Notes: generated by a model not told the origin, from the letters alone. A stretch of DNA of 64,000 bases from Spirochaetales bacterium UBA6872 (GCA_002452215.1 DKCO01000046.1:21609-85608), one strand, 5' to 3'; counted from the first letter of the stretch, positions 43,184-52,280 are shown. Numbers and translations are program-made.

Positions 43184-44173
43184 ATGGATGCTAAACCTAC
43201 TTTGAAAGAATTATCTGCAATAACAAATGTATCTATGGCTACAATATCAAGGGCTTTGAAGAATCCTGATAAAGTAAAATATGCAACTAAAAAGAAAATT
43301 GAAAAAGCCATAGAAGAATACAAGAATCAGAATACAAAACAGTCATCTGGGGTAATAGGACTTGTTGTTCCTGATATAGCAAATCAATTTTTCCCAATGA
43401 TGCTTAATGAAATCGATAGCATTGCAACTTCCAACGGCATGACAATAATGATATGCACTAGCAATGGAAGCACAAAGAAGGAAGATGATATTTTGAAGAA
43501 ATTGATAGATATCGGAGTCGATGGGATCATAATGATTGCAACCGATAAAGCAACTTCCTTCTTGAGCCAAATCGTCAAAGACAAGATAATCCCTATAGTT
43601 TTCCTGGATCGAGACCCAGGATTGAATAACATTACTCTAGTCACTACAGACAATTTCAGTGGCTCATACCAAGCAACAAAATATCTCATCACTTTGGGGC
43701 ACAAAAGAATATTATACATTGGGGGGATAATAGGCTCATCTACTGAAATTGAACGTTTTGAGGGATATAAATCAGCATTAGCAGACAATGATATCGCTAT
43801 AAGAGAAGAACTCATAATACATGCAGATTTCAATTTCTCTAAATCATTGCAAATGGTAGACAATTTGATAAAAGATAAAAATCTCGATTGCACAGCAATC
43901 TATGCAGCCAACGATGCGATGGCTCTTGGTGCTATCAACGCATTGAAAAACAATAAAATGCAAATTCCTGACAATATGTCAATCATTGGCTATGACGGCA
44001 CAGTAGATGCCCAATACAGCGGTTTGACATCTGTAAAGCAACCATTTGCCGAAATGGGTGCAAGCGCCATATTCCAGCTTCTGTCGTTGATAAAGAACCC
44101 CTACATGCTACCTAAGAAGGTAATCTTGCCGTCAAGCATAGTATTCAGGGATTCTTGCAAGATATCATTATGA
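43184..44173 (+). CDS. LacI-family transcriptional regulator
   Basis: The protein has 329 residues. The N-terminal LacI helix-turn-helix is clear ('TLKELSAITNVSMATISRALKNPDKV'), followed by the hinge and a periplasmic-binding-protein-like sensor ('GVIGLVVPDIANQFFPMMLNEI', 'TAIYAANDAMALGAINAL', 'SIIGYDGTVDAQYSGLTSVKQP'). It is divergent from the sugar-binding-protein/ADP-ribosylglycohydrolase/ribokinase group and probably represses it, with ribose or a riboside as a plausible effector. The stop codon abuts the stop of the convergent LUD gene without a spacer or terminator. Confidence 0.92.
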   Translation: MDAKPTLKELSAITNVSMATISRALKNPDKVKYATKKKIEKAIEEYKNQNTKQSSGVIGLVVPDIANQFFPMMLNEIDSIATSNGMTIMICTSNGSTKKEDDILKKLIDIGVDGIIMIATDKATSFLSQIVKDKIIPIVFLDRDPGLNNITLVTTDNFSGSYQATKYLITLGHKRILYIGGIIGSSTEIERFEGYKSALADNDIAIREELIIHADFNFSKSLQMVDNLIKDKNLDCTAIYAANDAMALGAINALKNNKMQIPDNMSIIGYDGTVDAQYSGLTSVKQPFAEMGASAIFQLLSLIKNPYMLPKKVILPSSIVFRDSCKISL

Positions 44174-44773
44174 TCAATAGCCAAGATCCTCATCGACAAA
44201 TAGAATATGGACATCTTGCCCATTCATTGGACGAGTGACAACCAGAAAGCCATTGCAAATCCTTTCTTTGCTATTGCAATCAAAGCATCTTGTAGCTCCA
44301 GCTTTTACACATGGTGTATCAAGATTGAATCTCTTTGCGTTTTTGGGTGCTGCAATGTTCCTTGCTCTCCATATAGCCCTTTCAAGATTCGGCTCGATCT
44401 TGTTCTTGCCTATTATGTAGACAATTGTCCTTGGGCCATACAAAGAAGATGCGAGTCTGTTTCCTGTCCCATCGATGTTTACAATCTCGCCTTGCTCTGA
44501 AACGCCGTTAGCAGAGAGGATAAAGACATCAGACTCAATCTCTTCCATCCTGACTTCTCTTCTGTTATCGACAAGATGCCAATGGACTTTGTTGTGCTTG
44601 GAAAGCATATCGTACAGTCCAAGCTCCTTGACAGTCATAGAGCCACCTATTCCAACATCTTTTCCATCGATAAGCTTATCAATATAGTTCGAGACATCTT
44701 CTTTTGTATCAAAGAACGAAACAACAAAGCCCTTTTTCCCAAATGAAGCAGAAAGTTTTTCCTTGTCGATCAT
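44174..44773 (-). CDS. LUD-domain protein (LutC/YkgG-like, DUF162)
   Basis: The 199-residue protein carries the LUD signature 'DVGIGGSMTVKELGLYDML' and the later 'GTGNRLASSLYGPRTIVYIIG' block. A C-terminal 'AGATRCFDCNSKERICNG' has four Cys in a pattern that could bind zinc or an Fe-S cluster. LUD proteins take part in lactate oxidation (LutC), but this stand-alone form is found in anaerobes without LutAB and its reaction is unknown. It overlaps the DUF6062 gene by 4 nt (ATGA) and ends the transketolase operon. Confidence 0.82.
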   Translation of the reverse strand: MIDKEKLSASFGKKGFVVSFFDTKEDVSNYIDKLIDGKDVGIGGSMTVKELGLYDMLSKHNKVHWHLVDNRREVRMEEIESDVFILSANGVSEQGEIVNIDGTGNRLASSLYGPRTIVYIIGKNKIEPNLERAIWRARNIAAPKNAKRFNLDTPCVKAGATRCFDCNSKERICNGFLVVTRPMNGQDVHILFVDEDLGY

Positions 44774-45519
44774 ATTTTGCTCTTTTTTCCTTTTATTGGA
44801 TCTATCACTTGAGCCTCACCAATGAGTTTGTAGACAGCTCTTTTCTGAGCATCCTCGCACCCAGACCATGGTTTATCCTTGTTCTCGCTTTTGTATTTTT
44901 GGCTCATCCACCAATCATCATGTTGAACTCTGTCAAGATTGCTATCCAAAAGCGAAAATATAGTCTTGTAAAACTCCAGAAGGCTGTCTTTTGAAAGTGC
45001 ATCTTGAGCGATTTGGGCAAGGATTATTGTGTGTTCTATGCAAAAGCCTTTAGATTTCTTCAATGCATCTCTGAAATCGCTATCCTCATCAAAAAGAGCC
45101 GCAATTGTATAACAGTAACGATAGAGCCTATCATCCATACGAGAGCATACAAGGCATCCTTTATCGCGGGAAGATACTTGTGCTTTGAATTCATCTATCG
45201 CTTTCTCGGCCTTTCTTATATTGCTTGCACATGCAATACGCTCAAACGATGGCTTGTATAACTTTTTGTTCTCTTCATAGTATGTGTCCATTATCAAGGA
45301 AAGAACCTGAGGCTTGTTAGCCTCTGCAAGCTTTTGCATATGGCTCTTGCAAAAGCCATATGTGTTGGTCTCTACTCTAACTTCAGGCGTCATAACAGCA
45401 GAAGAAAGATAGTATCCCAATGCATCTTTCTCTGCCTCTTTCATCAAAGAGCACAATGGGCACTCGGAATTCTCATTCAAGGCATCCCATACAGGTATTG
45501 TCTCTAGAACTATCTTCAC
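44770..45519 (-). CDS. DUF6062-type Cys-rich protein
   Basis: The protein has 249 residues from the GTG at 45519. This start has GAGGAG at an ideal distance and gives a 4-nt overlap (GTGA) with the transketolase gene. A TTG two codons earlier is less likely. The fold looks like two repeats, each with a Cys-x2-Cys knuckle and a later Cys-x2-His: 'ECPLCSLM ... FCKSHM' and 'CLVCSRMDDRLYRY ... FCIEHT', so two zinc sites are probable. Members of this family occur in Clostridia and spirochaetes; function is unknown. Confidence 0.78.
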   Translation of the reverse strand: MKIVLETIPVWDALNENSECPLCSLMKEAEKDALGYYLSSAVMTPEVRVETNTYGFCKSHMQKLAEANKPQVLSLIMDTYYEENKKLYKPSFERIACASNIRKAEKAIDEFKAQVSSRDKGCLVCSRMDDRLYRYCYTIAALFDEDSDFRDALKKSKGFCIEHTIILAQIAQDALSKDSLLEFYKTIFSLLDSNLDRVQHDDWWMSQKYKSENKDKPWSGCEDAQKRAVYKLIGEAQVIDPIKGKKSKI

Positions 45520-46463
45520 TGACAAAGCTCCTCAGCTTTTCTTGCTACATCCTCACCAGTAAAGCCAAACGCTTTCTTGAGATAAGCAAGATTCCCGACC
45601 TCACCAAATCTCTCGCCAACATTAACGAAAGCCATCTTGACAGGATTGGTAGTAGAAAGATATCCCGATATCATCTCTCCAACACCTCCTGCATAGCGTC
45701 CATTCTCACAAACAAGAATCTTTTTGCAACGCTGAGCAACTTTATCGATCAAATCTGTATCAAGAGGGCGTATTGTATGCAAATCAACAACAGTCGCATC
45801 TATTCCCTTGGTCTTCAAAATGGCAGAGGCCTCCATTGCACTATCAACTAACAATGCACCCGTGGCTATAATTGCAACATCTTTTCCATCCAACAGCTCG
45901 ATTCCTTTTCCAAGCTCTATCTTGTCATCAAGCGAATATCTGAAGTTGATGCCCTTTCTAGGAGTTCTTATGTATGATGGCTTACCGCTTTTGTAGAGTT
46001 GCCAAGTAAGATCATAAAGAGATTGGGCATCAGATGGCTCTACAATGACAAAACCTGGAATCTGTCTGAAAAGCGCAATGTCCTCAAAAGGCATATGCGT
46101 TCCGCCATTGTATTGTGCTGTTATGCCAGGATCCGATCCAATTACATGCACTGTTTGATGCGCATATCCTACAGATATAAACAGCTGATCATAGTCACGT
46201 CTCGAAGAGAAGCATCCGAATGAGTGTGCAAAAGGAACAAGGCCTGCCGATGACATTCCAGCTGCAACTCCAATCATATTAGCCTCTGCTATCCCCGCAT
46301 TAATAAATCTATCTGGGTAAGCTTTCTGGAAAGCTGTTGATCCAATGCAAGAAGAGAGATCAGAGTCTATAAATACAACTTTCGGATCTTCCTTTGCTAT
46401 GTCGCAAATAGCAGCAATCAAAGCTTCTTTGTAGTGGTTGAATTCATGTGCATCTCTTTTCAT
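45516..46463 (-). CDS. Transketolase, C-terminal subunit
   Basis: The 315-residue protein has the pyrimidine-binding domain ('INAGIAEANMIGVAAGMSSAGLVPFAHSF', with the catalytic Glu) followed by the C-terminal domain ('DATVVDLHTIRPLDTDLI', 'GGVGEMISGYL'). It forms the second half of a split, two-gene transketolase. It starts 2 bp after the N-terminal subunit gene. Transketolase moves two-carbon units in the pentose phosphate pathway; ribose-5-phosphate from the ribokinase 7 kb away would be a substrate. Confidence 0.92.
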   Translation of the reverse strand: MKRDAHEFNHYKEALIAAICDIAKEDPKVVFIDSDLSSCIGSTAFQKAYPDRFINAGIAEANMIGVAAGMSSAGLVPFAHSFGCFSSRRDYDQLFISVGYAHQTVHVIGSDPGITAQYNGGTHMPFEDIALFRQIPGFVIVEPSDAQSLYDLTWQLYKSGKPSYIRTPRKGINFRYSLDDKIELGKGIELLDGKDVAIIATGALLVDSAMEASAILKTKGIDATVVDLHTIRPLDTDLIDKVAQRCKKILVCENGRYAGGVGEMISGYLSTTNPVKMAFVNVGERFGEVGNLAYLKKAFGFTGEDVARKAEELCQ

Positions 46464-46465
46464 AT

Positions 46466-47305
46466 CTATCTTCCTTCTCTCGCTCTAAGCTCTTCGATAG
46501 CCTCTTTAGCCAGCTCTTTTGAAATTGGCATAGAGTGATTGTTTTTCACACCCTCTCCTGGTATAAAGCCATAGCTTTTCTTTGTTCTCATAACAATCAT
46601 GTGAGGTTTGCCTTTTACTTGTTTCGCTCTCGTAACAGCCGCATCAATTTCGCTTATATCATGGCCATTGACAGATTCCACGCTCCATCCAAAGCTTTCC
46701 CATCTTTTCACAACATCAGCGCACTCTTCTGGGATTATGTCTTTTGTATACCCATCAAGCTGTTGCCCATTGAGATCCTCGAAAGCTATGAATGTATCGA
46801 TCTTCTCTGCTCCTGCAAGCTCAGCCGCTTCCCAGATCTCTCCCTCTTGGCTCTCTCCATCGCCGATTATCGAATATGTCCAAGCATCAACCCCTTTGAT
46901 TCTGTTAGCAAGCGCAATTCCTAAGGCGGCTGAAAAGCCTTGTCCAAGTGAGCCTGCTGTAAAGTCGATGCCAGGAGTTTTTGTCATATCAACATGGCTC
47001 GGAAGCTTTGTTCCACCCTGGTTTAAAGTCGAAAGCTCTTCAGTTGGAATAAAGCCCTTCAAAGCAAGAGTTGCATAGACTGCTGGACCTGCATGACCTT
47101 TTGATACTACCAATCGATCCCTTGTCTCCATCTTTGGATTTTTGGGATCAATATTCATCTCCTTAAAATAAAGGTACGAAAGCAAATCACATATAGACAT
47201 CGCTCCACCAATATGGCCAGAGCCAAAATTTGCTATTTCGTTTATTGTCAAACATCTTATCTCAAAAGCCTTGCTCTTAAGTTCCTCCAAAAGCTTTTCT
47301 TCCAT
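46466..47305 (-). CDS. Transketolase, N-terminal subunit
   Basis: From the Met at 47305, preceded by AGGAG, the protein has 279 residues. Thiamine-diphosphate-binding elements: 'GHIGGAMSICDLLSYLYF', 'SKGHAGPAVYATLALKGF', 'GSLGQGFSAALGIALAN' and 'IGDGESQEGEIWEAAELAG' with the metal-binding 'DLNGQQLDG'. It pairs with the C-terminal subunit encoded next. A start ten codons earlier at 47335 lacks a ribosome-binding site. Confidence 0.92.
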   Translation of the reverse strand: MEEKLLEELKSKAFEIRCLTINEIANFGSGHIGGAMSICDLLSYLYFKEMNIDPKNPKMETRDRLVVSKGHAGPAVYATLALKGFIPTEELSTLNQGGTKLPSHVDMTKTPGIDFTAGSLGQGFSAALGIALANRIKGVDAWTYSIIGDGESQEGEIWEAAELAGAEKIDTFIAFEDLNGQQLDGYTKDIIPEECADVVKRWESFGWSVESVNGHDISEIDAAVTRAKQVKGKPHMIVMRTKKSYGFIPGEGVKNNHSMPISKELAKEAIEELRAREGR

Positions 47306-47543
47306 TTCAAAACTCCTAAATGTTGTTTTGTCCATATTATATCAAATTCCATTTAATATCATCTGATATTTGCAATCTCAATTCAGAGTTAGCAAACTTA
47401 ATTCACTCCAGAAATCATGCTAGAGCTTTGCCTTATCTCTAACAAAGAGCAATATCACTTCTCCTACTAGGAATAGTTGAAATTTTGTTAACACTTGTTT
47501 AAATCATCTTATTCAAGAGAAATAGATTTGGATTGACTATTTA

Positions 47544-48185
47544 TCATCTCATCCTAGCAATGGCATCAAGACGTTCGTTGCTAAGACCATTTGCTTTTAC
47601 AAGATTTGAGAATGCACTCATCTTTGCAGCCTGTTCCAAGCACTCCATACGATCAAATGCAGACAATAGATTCTTCCCAACAGAAATAGCCCCATGGCTT
47701 TCAAGAAGTGCAGCATAGTGGTTCTCTCTATTTGCAAAATAGTTCGATACAGCATTGGCAAGCTCCTTTGTTCCCATCCTTTCGTATGGAATCTTCTCGA
47801 CCACATCCAAAAGATACCAACTTTCAGCAATAAGTGTTGTATCGATTTTTATATCGCTTGCTGAAAAGAGACATGCAAATGTGGGATGAAGATGCACTAT
47901 TGCTTCAACATCTTTTCTTCTTTGGTAAATGAACCTATGCATATCACTTTCAATGGATAGTTTCAACTCTGGCGTAAGATTCTCGCCTGTAGCAATTGAG
48001 ACTTTTGCTATATCTTTATCTTCGAGAGATGCCTTGTCTTTCGATGAGCATGTTATGTACATGTATTCGCCATCTCTTTTGCTTATATTTCCTCCAGTAG
48101 AGGTAGTAAGGCCTTTTGAATATGACCTCTTCATAAAATATGCTATCTCTTTCTTGATTTCATTCTCTTTTTCAATGCTTACCAT
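47544..48185 (-). CDS. Class II aldolase/adducin-family protein (fuculose-phosphate aldolase-like)
   Basis: From the Met at 48185 the protein has 213 residues. The family fingerprint is present: 'GLTTSTGGNISKRD' (phosphate-binding), 'AIVHLHPTFACLFS' (two zinc-binding His) and 'LLESHGAISVG' (third His). Members cleave L-fuculose-1-phosphate or L-rhamnulose-1-phosphate, or epimerise L-ribulose-5-phosphate; motifs alone do not decide. It lies 239 bp upstream of the transketolase operon on the same strand and shares a divergent promoter region with proS. Confidence 0.85.
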   Translation of the reverse strand: MVSIEKENEIKKEIAYFMKRSYSKGLTTSTGGNISKRDGEYMYITCSSKDKASLEDKDIAKVSIATGENLTPELKLSIESDMHRFIYQRRKDVEAIVHLHPTFACLFSASDIKIDTTLIAESWYLLDVVEKIPYERMGTKELANAVSNYFANRENHYAALLESHGAISVGKNLLSAFDRMECLEQAAKMSAFSNLVKANGLSNERLDAIARMR

Positions 48186-48282
48186 ATAAACTACATAGTA
48201 GCATAGCAAACATCAGTTGGTACAATACATGCTTGTTTTAGTACCCATCATTTACCTATAATGAAGCAGGGAGAAAACAAAA

Positions 48283-50040
48283 ATGAGAATGTCCAATATG
48301 TTTTCAAAAACCCTCAGAGAAGCTCCAAATGGGGCTGATTGCAAGGGGTACGAATATCTTTTAAGAGCTGGCTATATTCGCCAGATGGGAGCAGGAATAT
48401 TCTCTCTCTTGCCGCTCGGCCTTAGAGCAACAAGGAAGATAGAAGCAATTGTCCGCCAAGAGATGGAGAGAATCGGAGCTGAAGAGATTTTAATGCCACT
48501 AGTGAATCCTGCTGATATTTGGAAGGAAACTGGACGCTATTACTCTATAGACAAAGAGATGGGTCGATTCAAGGACAGAGCTGGAAGAGACATGGTTCTT
48601 GCAATGACACATGAAGAGGCTGTCACAGATATAGCTAGAGGCGAGATTGACTCTTACAAGAGGCTTCCATTGCTTGTATACCAAATACAAACAAAATGGA
48701 GAGATGATCCACGCCCAAGAGCAGGACTTATAAGAGTAAGAGAGTTCACAATGAAGGACTCATACTCATTCGACAAAGATTGGGAAGGACTTGATAAAGT
48801 CTACAAAGCACACTATAAGGCCTACTTCAGGATTTACTCCAGGTGTGGTCTTCCAGTAGTTGCCGTAGGTGCCGACACTGGCATGATGGGAGGAAAAGTA
48901 TCACATGAGTACATGTATCTCTCGCCAATTGGAGAAGATACTATAATCACATGTCCTAAGTGTGGATATACAGCCAACAGGCAAGTTGCAAGGTTCCAGA
49001 AGGATTACTATCCAGAAGAGATGCTCCCGATTGAGAAGATCTCAACACCAAACTCAAAGACAATCGAAGAGCTTTCCGAGTTCTTGAATATAGATGCAAA
49101 GAAGACAGCAAAGGCTGTTTTCATGGTCGGATCGTTTATCGATGACAAAAACGGCGATGAAAAAGATAAGCTTGTTGTTGCTATAATCCGAGGAGACATG
49201 GATGTCGAAGAGTCAAAGCTTTCAAATGCGATAAAGGCCAATGCGCTACGTCCTGCTCACGAGGAAGAGATCACAGCATGTGGCATGGTCCCAGGCTTTG
49301 CATCCCCTATTGGCGCAAAAGGAGACTTCATTTGCGTTGTCGATGACTCTGTTGCAAAATCCAACAACCTTGTTGCTGGCGCAAACGAGAAAGGCTACCA
49401 TTTCATCAATACAAACTTCGGTAGAGACTATACAGGCACAGTTGCTGATATAGCATCGGCACGTGATGGCTACAAGTGTCCTGTTTGCTCAGAGCCTCTT
49501 ATGGTTTCAAAAGGCGTTGAAGTAGGAAATATCTTCCAGCTTGGCACACGTTATTCAGAGTCAATGAATTGCACATTCCAAGATGAAAATGGAAAACAGG
49601 TTCCAGTTGTAATGGGTTCATATGGAATAGGAATCGGAAGGCTTTTGGCATGCCTTGCTGAAGAATACAACGACGACTCTGGCCTTTGCCTACCTATATC
49701 TGTCGCTCCATTCCAAGTACATCTTGTGTCGCTTTTGAAAGACACAGATGTCGGCGAAAAGATTTACAAAGAACTTGAAGACGCTGGAATCGAAGTGCTA
49801 TTTGACGACAGAAAAGAGACAGCTGGCGTCAAGTTTGCCGATGCAGACTTGATTGGAATCCCAATCAGGCTTACTCTTGGGAACCGTTCATACAAAGAAG
49901 GAAAAGTAGAAGTCAAATACCGAGCTTCAGGCGAAAGCACTAGCTACAAGATTGAAGACCTAGTAGAAGAGATAAAGAACGAACTGAGAAAAGAGCAAAA
50001 GAAAATCGATGACAACATCGTAGAAAAAGAGCTTCGATAA
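48283..50040 (+). CDS. proS: Prolyl-tRNA synthetase (bacterial type with editing domain)
   Basis: The protein has 585 residues with class II core motifs ('LLPLGLRATRKIEAIVRQEM', 'VREFTMKDSYSFDKD'), the INS editing domain (~225-385, 'EELSEFLNIDAKKTAKAVF' and 'GANEKGYHFINTNFGRDY'), motif 3 'GSYGIGIGRLLACLAEEYND' and the C-terminal anticodon-binding domain. It charges tRNA-Pro and deacylates Ala-tRNA-Pro. A TATAAT at 48256-48261 and GGGAG at 48269-48273 precede the ATG. Confidence 0.96.
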   Translation: MRMSNMFSKTLREAPNGADCKGYEYLLRAGYIRQMGAGIFSLLPLGLRATRKIEAIVRQEMERIGAEEILMPLVNPADIWKETGRYYSIDKEMGRFKDRAGRDMVLAMTHEEAVTDIARGEIDSYKRLPLLVYQIQTKWRDDPRPRAGLIRVREFTMKDSYSFDKDWEGLDKVYKAHYKAYFRIYSRCGLPVVAVGADTGMMGGKVSHEYMYLSPIGEDTIITCPKCGYTANRQVARFQKDYYPEEMLPIEKISTPNSKTIEELSEFLNIDAKKTAKAVFMVGSFIDDKNGDEKDKLVVAIIRGDMDVEESKLSNAIKANALRPAHEEEITACGMVPGFASPIGAKGDFICVVDDSVAKSNNLVAGANEKGYHFINTNFGRDYTGTVADIASARDGYKCPVCSEPLMVSKGVEVGNIFQLGTRYSESMNCTFQDENGKQVPVVMGSYGIGIGRLLACLAEEYNDDSGLCLPISVAPFQVHLVSLLKDTDVGEKIYKELEDAGIEVLFDDRKETAGVKFADADLIGIPIRLTLGNRSYKEGKVEVKYRASGESTSYKIEDLVEEIKNELRKEQKKIDDNIVEKELR

Positions 50041-50047
50041 GATGATG

Positions 50048-50074
50048 AAAAAGCCTCCGCGATGGAGGCTTTTT
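50048..50074. terminator. Bidirectional terminator between proS and kdgK
   Basis: AAAAAGCCTCC (50048-50058) and GGAGGCTTTTT (50064-50074) form a perfect 11-bp stem with a 5-nt loop and T runs on both strands, between convergent genes. Confidence 0.92.
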
Positions 50075-50094
50075 CTTTGACATTATTTCTACTT

Positions 50095-51132
50095 TTATCT
50101 CTGAACTCTTCCAGACCCATCACCCTTGGCAAGTGCTTCAACCTCTGAAAGTCTTGAAAGATTGAAGTCCCCAGAGATAGAGTGCTTCAAGCAAGATGCC
50201 GCGACAGCAAAGTTGATGCAATATTGCTCATCTTCGTACTTAGAAAGAGCATATATGATTCCAGCTGCAAACGAATCTCCTCCACCTACTCTATCGATTA
50301 TATCAGTAATTTCGTAGTGTCTTGAAAGGTAGAAACCTGTCTTTCCTGAAAGTGCTGCTGACCATCCATTGTGATCTGCTGACTTCGACTCTCTCAATGT
50401 TACAGCAACAACAGAGATATTCGGGAACTCTTTCTTTACTTTTGCTGTAAGATCCTTGTAGACATCTGTATCGAGCTTTCCTGATGTGACATCAGAGTCA
50501 GCCTCTATTCCAAGGCACTTCTGTATATCTTCCTCGTTTGCGATAACGACATCTGCATATTTGACAAGCTCTCTCATCACTTCAGGAGCCTTCTTGCCAT
50601 AGTTCCAAAGCTTCTTTCTGTAGTTGAGGTCGATAGATACTGTTGCACCTGCTGCCTTTGCTGCCTTCATTGCTGCGAGTGCACAATCTGCAGCCTCTTG
50701 GGAAACAGCTGGAGTAATGCCTGTTGTATGGAACCATTGAGCATCCTTCATGATTGCACTAAAGTCGAAATCCTCAGGCTTTGCTTTGGCGATTGCTGAG
50801 TCAGCTCTATCATAAACAACCAAAGATGGTCTCTGGTTAGCACCTGTCTCCAAGTAGTATATACCAAGCCTTCCACCCTTTACTTTATTGATTGCAGAAC
50901 AATCTACACCATATTTCATAAGCTCTCTCTCGCAAGCCTCTCCTACAGCATTGTCAGGAAGAGCTGTAACAAATTGCGCTTTTTCTCCCAAGATTGAAAG
51001 AGAAACAGCAACATTGGCCTCGCCGCCTCCAAAAGTTGCCTCAAGCTCTGGAGTCTGGAACAAACGATAATGCTCTGGGCTTCTTAGACGGAGCATGATT
51101 TCACCAAAAGTAACATACTTCTTATTTGACAT
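50095..51132 (-). CDS. kdgK: 2-keto-3-deoxygluconate kinase
   Basis: The 345-residue PfkB-family kinase starts '[20 protein letters not shown]', continues '[16 protein letters not shown]' and has '[20 protein letters not shown]' with the catalytic Asp. This matches KdgK, which makes 2-keto-3-deoxy-6-phosphogluconate from KDG, a uronate breakdown intermediate. GGAGGT precedes the ATG. Its neighbour across the divergent promoter is the KDPG aldolase, giving the last two steps of the pathway. With desulfated glycosaminoglycan-like substrates from the sulfatase island, uronate catabolism would make metabolic sense; that link is inference. Confidence 0.92.
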   Translation of the reverse strand: MSNKKYVTFGEIMLRLRSPEHYRLFQTPELEATFGGGEANVAVSLSILGEKAQFVTALPDNAVGEACERELMKYGVDCSAINKVKGGRLGIYYLETGANQRPSLVVYDRADSAIAKAKPEDFDFSAIMKDAQWFHTTGITPAVSQEAADCALAAMKAAKAAGATVSIDLNYRKKLWNYGKKAPEVMRELVKYADVVIANEEDIQKCLGIEADSDVTSGKLDTDVYKDLTAKVKKEFPNISVVAVTLRESKSADHNGWSAALSGKTGFYLSRHYEITDIIDRVGGGDSFAAGIIYALSKYEDEQYCINFAVAASCLKHSISGDFNLSRLSEVEALAKGDGSGRVQR

Positions 51133-51202
51133 TTATCAATACCTCCAAATGGTCATTGCATTATACATTTTAAATACGATAATTTTATCAGTCAAGTTTT
51201 TT

Positions 51203-51217
51203 TGAAACGATGTTTCA
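51203..51217. promoter_or_regulatory. TGAAAC-N3-GTTTCA palindrome between kdgK and eda
   Basis: The sequence TGAAACGATGTTTCA is a perfect inverted repeat with a 3-bp centre, roughly midway between the divergent start codons (51132 and 51264). It resembles the KdgR operator of enterobacteria (TGAAAC...GTTTCA). No regulator gene is adjacent. A TTATAC at 51235-51240 could be the eda -10 box, placing the site over its -35 region. Confidence 0.6.
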
Positions 51218-51263
51218 CTTTTAGAAATACCGTGTTATACTTTTAGCAAAGGAGAAAAAGAAA

Positions 51264-52226
51264 ATGACTAACGATGAGCTTTTCACTTATTTCCATGATC
51301 TTGGAATCGTTCCCGTTGTCAAAATCGATGACGCAAACAAGGCAGAGAATCTTGCAAAGGCAATGATCGAGGGTGGTCTTCCTTGTGCAGAAGTCACATT
51401 CAGAACAGATGCTGCAGAAGAAGCAATCAAGAGAATAACAGCAAAGTATCCAGAGATGCTTGTTGGAGCAGGTACAGTAATCAGCCCAGAGCTTGCAGAG
51501 AAAGCTGTGAAGGCTGGAGCAAAATTCATTGTTTCGCCTGGCTTCAATCCAGAAACAGTCAAATGGTGCATCGACCACAATATCCCTGTAACTCCAGGAG
51601 TTGCAACTCCATCAGAGATTGAGAAAGGACTGAGCATGGGACTGAAAGTCTTGAAGTTCTTCCCTGCAGAAGCTAACGGCGGAGTAAAGATGCTCAAGGA
51701 CCTAAGCGGCCCATTCCCACAAGTGAAGTTCATGACAACTGGGGGAATCAACCCTGATAATCTTCCTGATTATGCAAAGGCGCCAAACGTGCTTGCTGTA
51801 GGTGGCTCATGGATGGTGAAAGCTGATTTGATTGAAAGCGAAAACTGGGAAGAGATCACAAGGCTTTGCAAGGAAGCTGTAATCAAACTCCAAGGACTTA
51901 CTCTCGCACATGTAGGAATCAACCTTCCAAGTCCAGAGGCTGCAAAGAATGTTGCTTCTGAGTTCTCAAAACTTGGACTTGAGACTAAAGAAGGAAACAG
52001 CTCAATCTTCATGAACAAAGAAATCGAAGTAATGAAGAAGAACTATCTTGGCAAGAATGGCCACTTGGCATTCAGGTGCTATGACCTCGAAAGAACTGTA
52101 TTCTACTTAAAGAAGCAAGGATTCACAGTAAACGAAGAAACTGTAGCAAGAGATGCAAAAGGAAAGATGAAAGTTTGCTACTTCAATGAAGAGATTGGCG
52201 GATTTGCTTTCCATCTTGTAAAATAA
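51264..52226 (+). CDS. eda: KDPG/KHG aldolase fused to a VOC-like domain
   Basis: The protein has 320 residues. Residues 1-210 are a complete Eda-type aldolase: 'DLGIVPVVKIDDA', catalytic Glu43 in 'AEVTFRTDAA', 'VGAGTVISPE', and Schiff-base Lys131 in 'KVLKFFPAEANGG', plus the phosphate loop 'TTGGINPDNLPDY'. It splits KDPG into pyruvate and glyceraldehyde-3-phosphate. Residues ~214-320 form an extra domain starting 'LAHVGINLPSPEAAKNVASE' and ending 'GGFAFHLVK', with the beta-alpha-beta-beta-beta pattern of a VOC/glyoxalase half. This nearly doubles the usual ~210-residue length. AAGGAG precedes the ATG. Confidence 0.92.
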   Translation: MTNDELFTYFHDLGIVPVVKIDDANKAENLAKAMIEGGLPCAEVTFRTDAAEEAIKRITAKYPEMLVGAGTVISPELAEKAVKAGAKFIVSPGFNPETVKWCIDHNIPVTPGVATPSEIEKGLSMGLKVLKFFPAEANGGVKMLKDLSGPFPQVKFMTTGGINPDNLPDYAKAPNVLAVGGSWMVKADLIESENWEEITRLCKEAVIKLQGLTLAHVGINLPSPEAAKNVASEFSKLGLETKEGNSSIFMNKEIEVMKKNYLGKNGHLAFRCYDLERTVFYLKKQGFTVNEETVARDAKGKMKVCYFNEEIGGFAFHLVK

Positions 52227-52244
52227 GATCCATTCATAAAATGA

Positions 52245-52280
52245 GGGGCTGTTAAAAAGTCTAGGCTTTCAAACAGTCCC
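52245..52280. mobile_element. Terminal inverted repeat/hairpin of an IS1182-like element
   Basis: GGGGCTGTT (52245-52253) and AACAGTCCC (52272-52280) mark the end of an IS1182-style element, whose ends typically begin GGGGCTGTT. They also form a hairpin that can stop transcription from eda. The transposase stop codon (complement of 52269-52271) lies inside it, as usual for this family. Confidence 0.65.

Noticed and set aside
47336..47543. Gap between the class II aldolase and transketolase considered for an RNA gene
   Set aside because: No tRNA-like cloverleaf or strong hairpin with conserved features was visible; it is probably just the transketolase promoter region.
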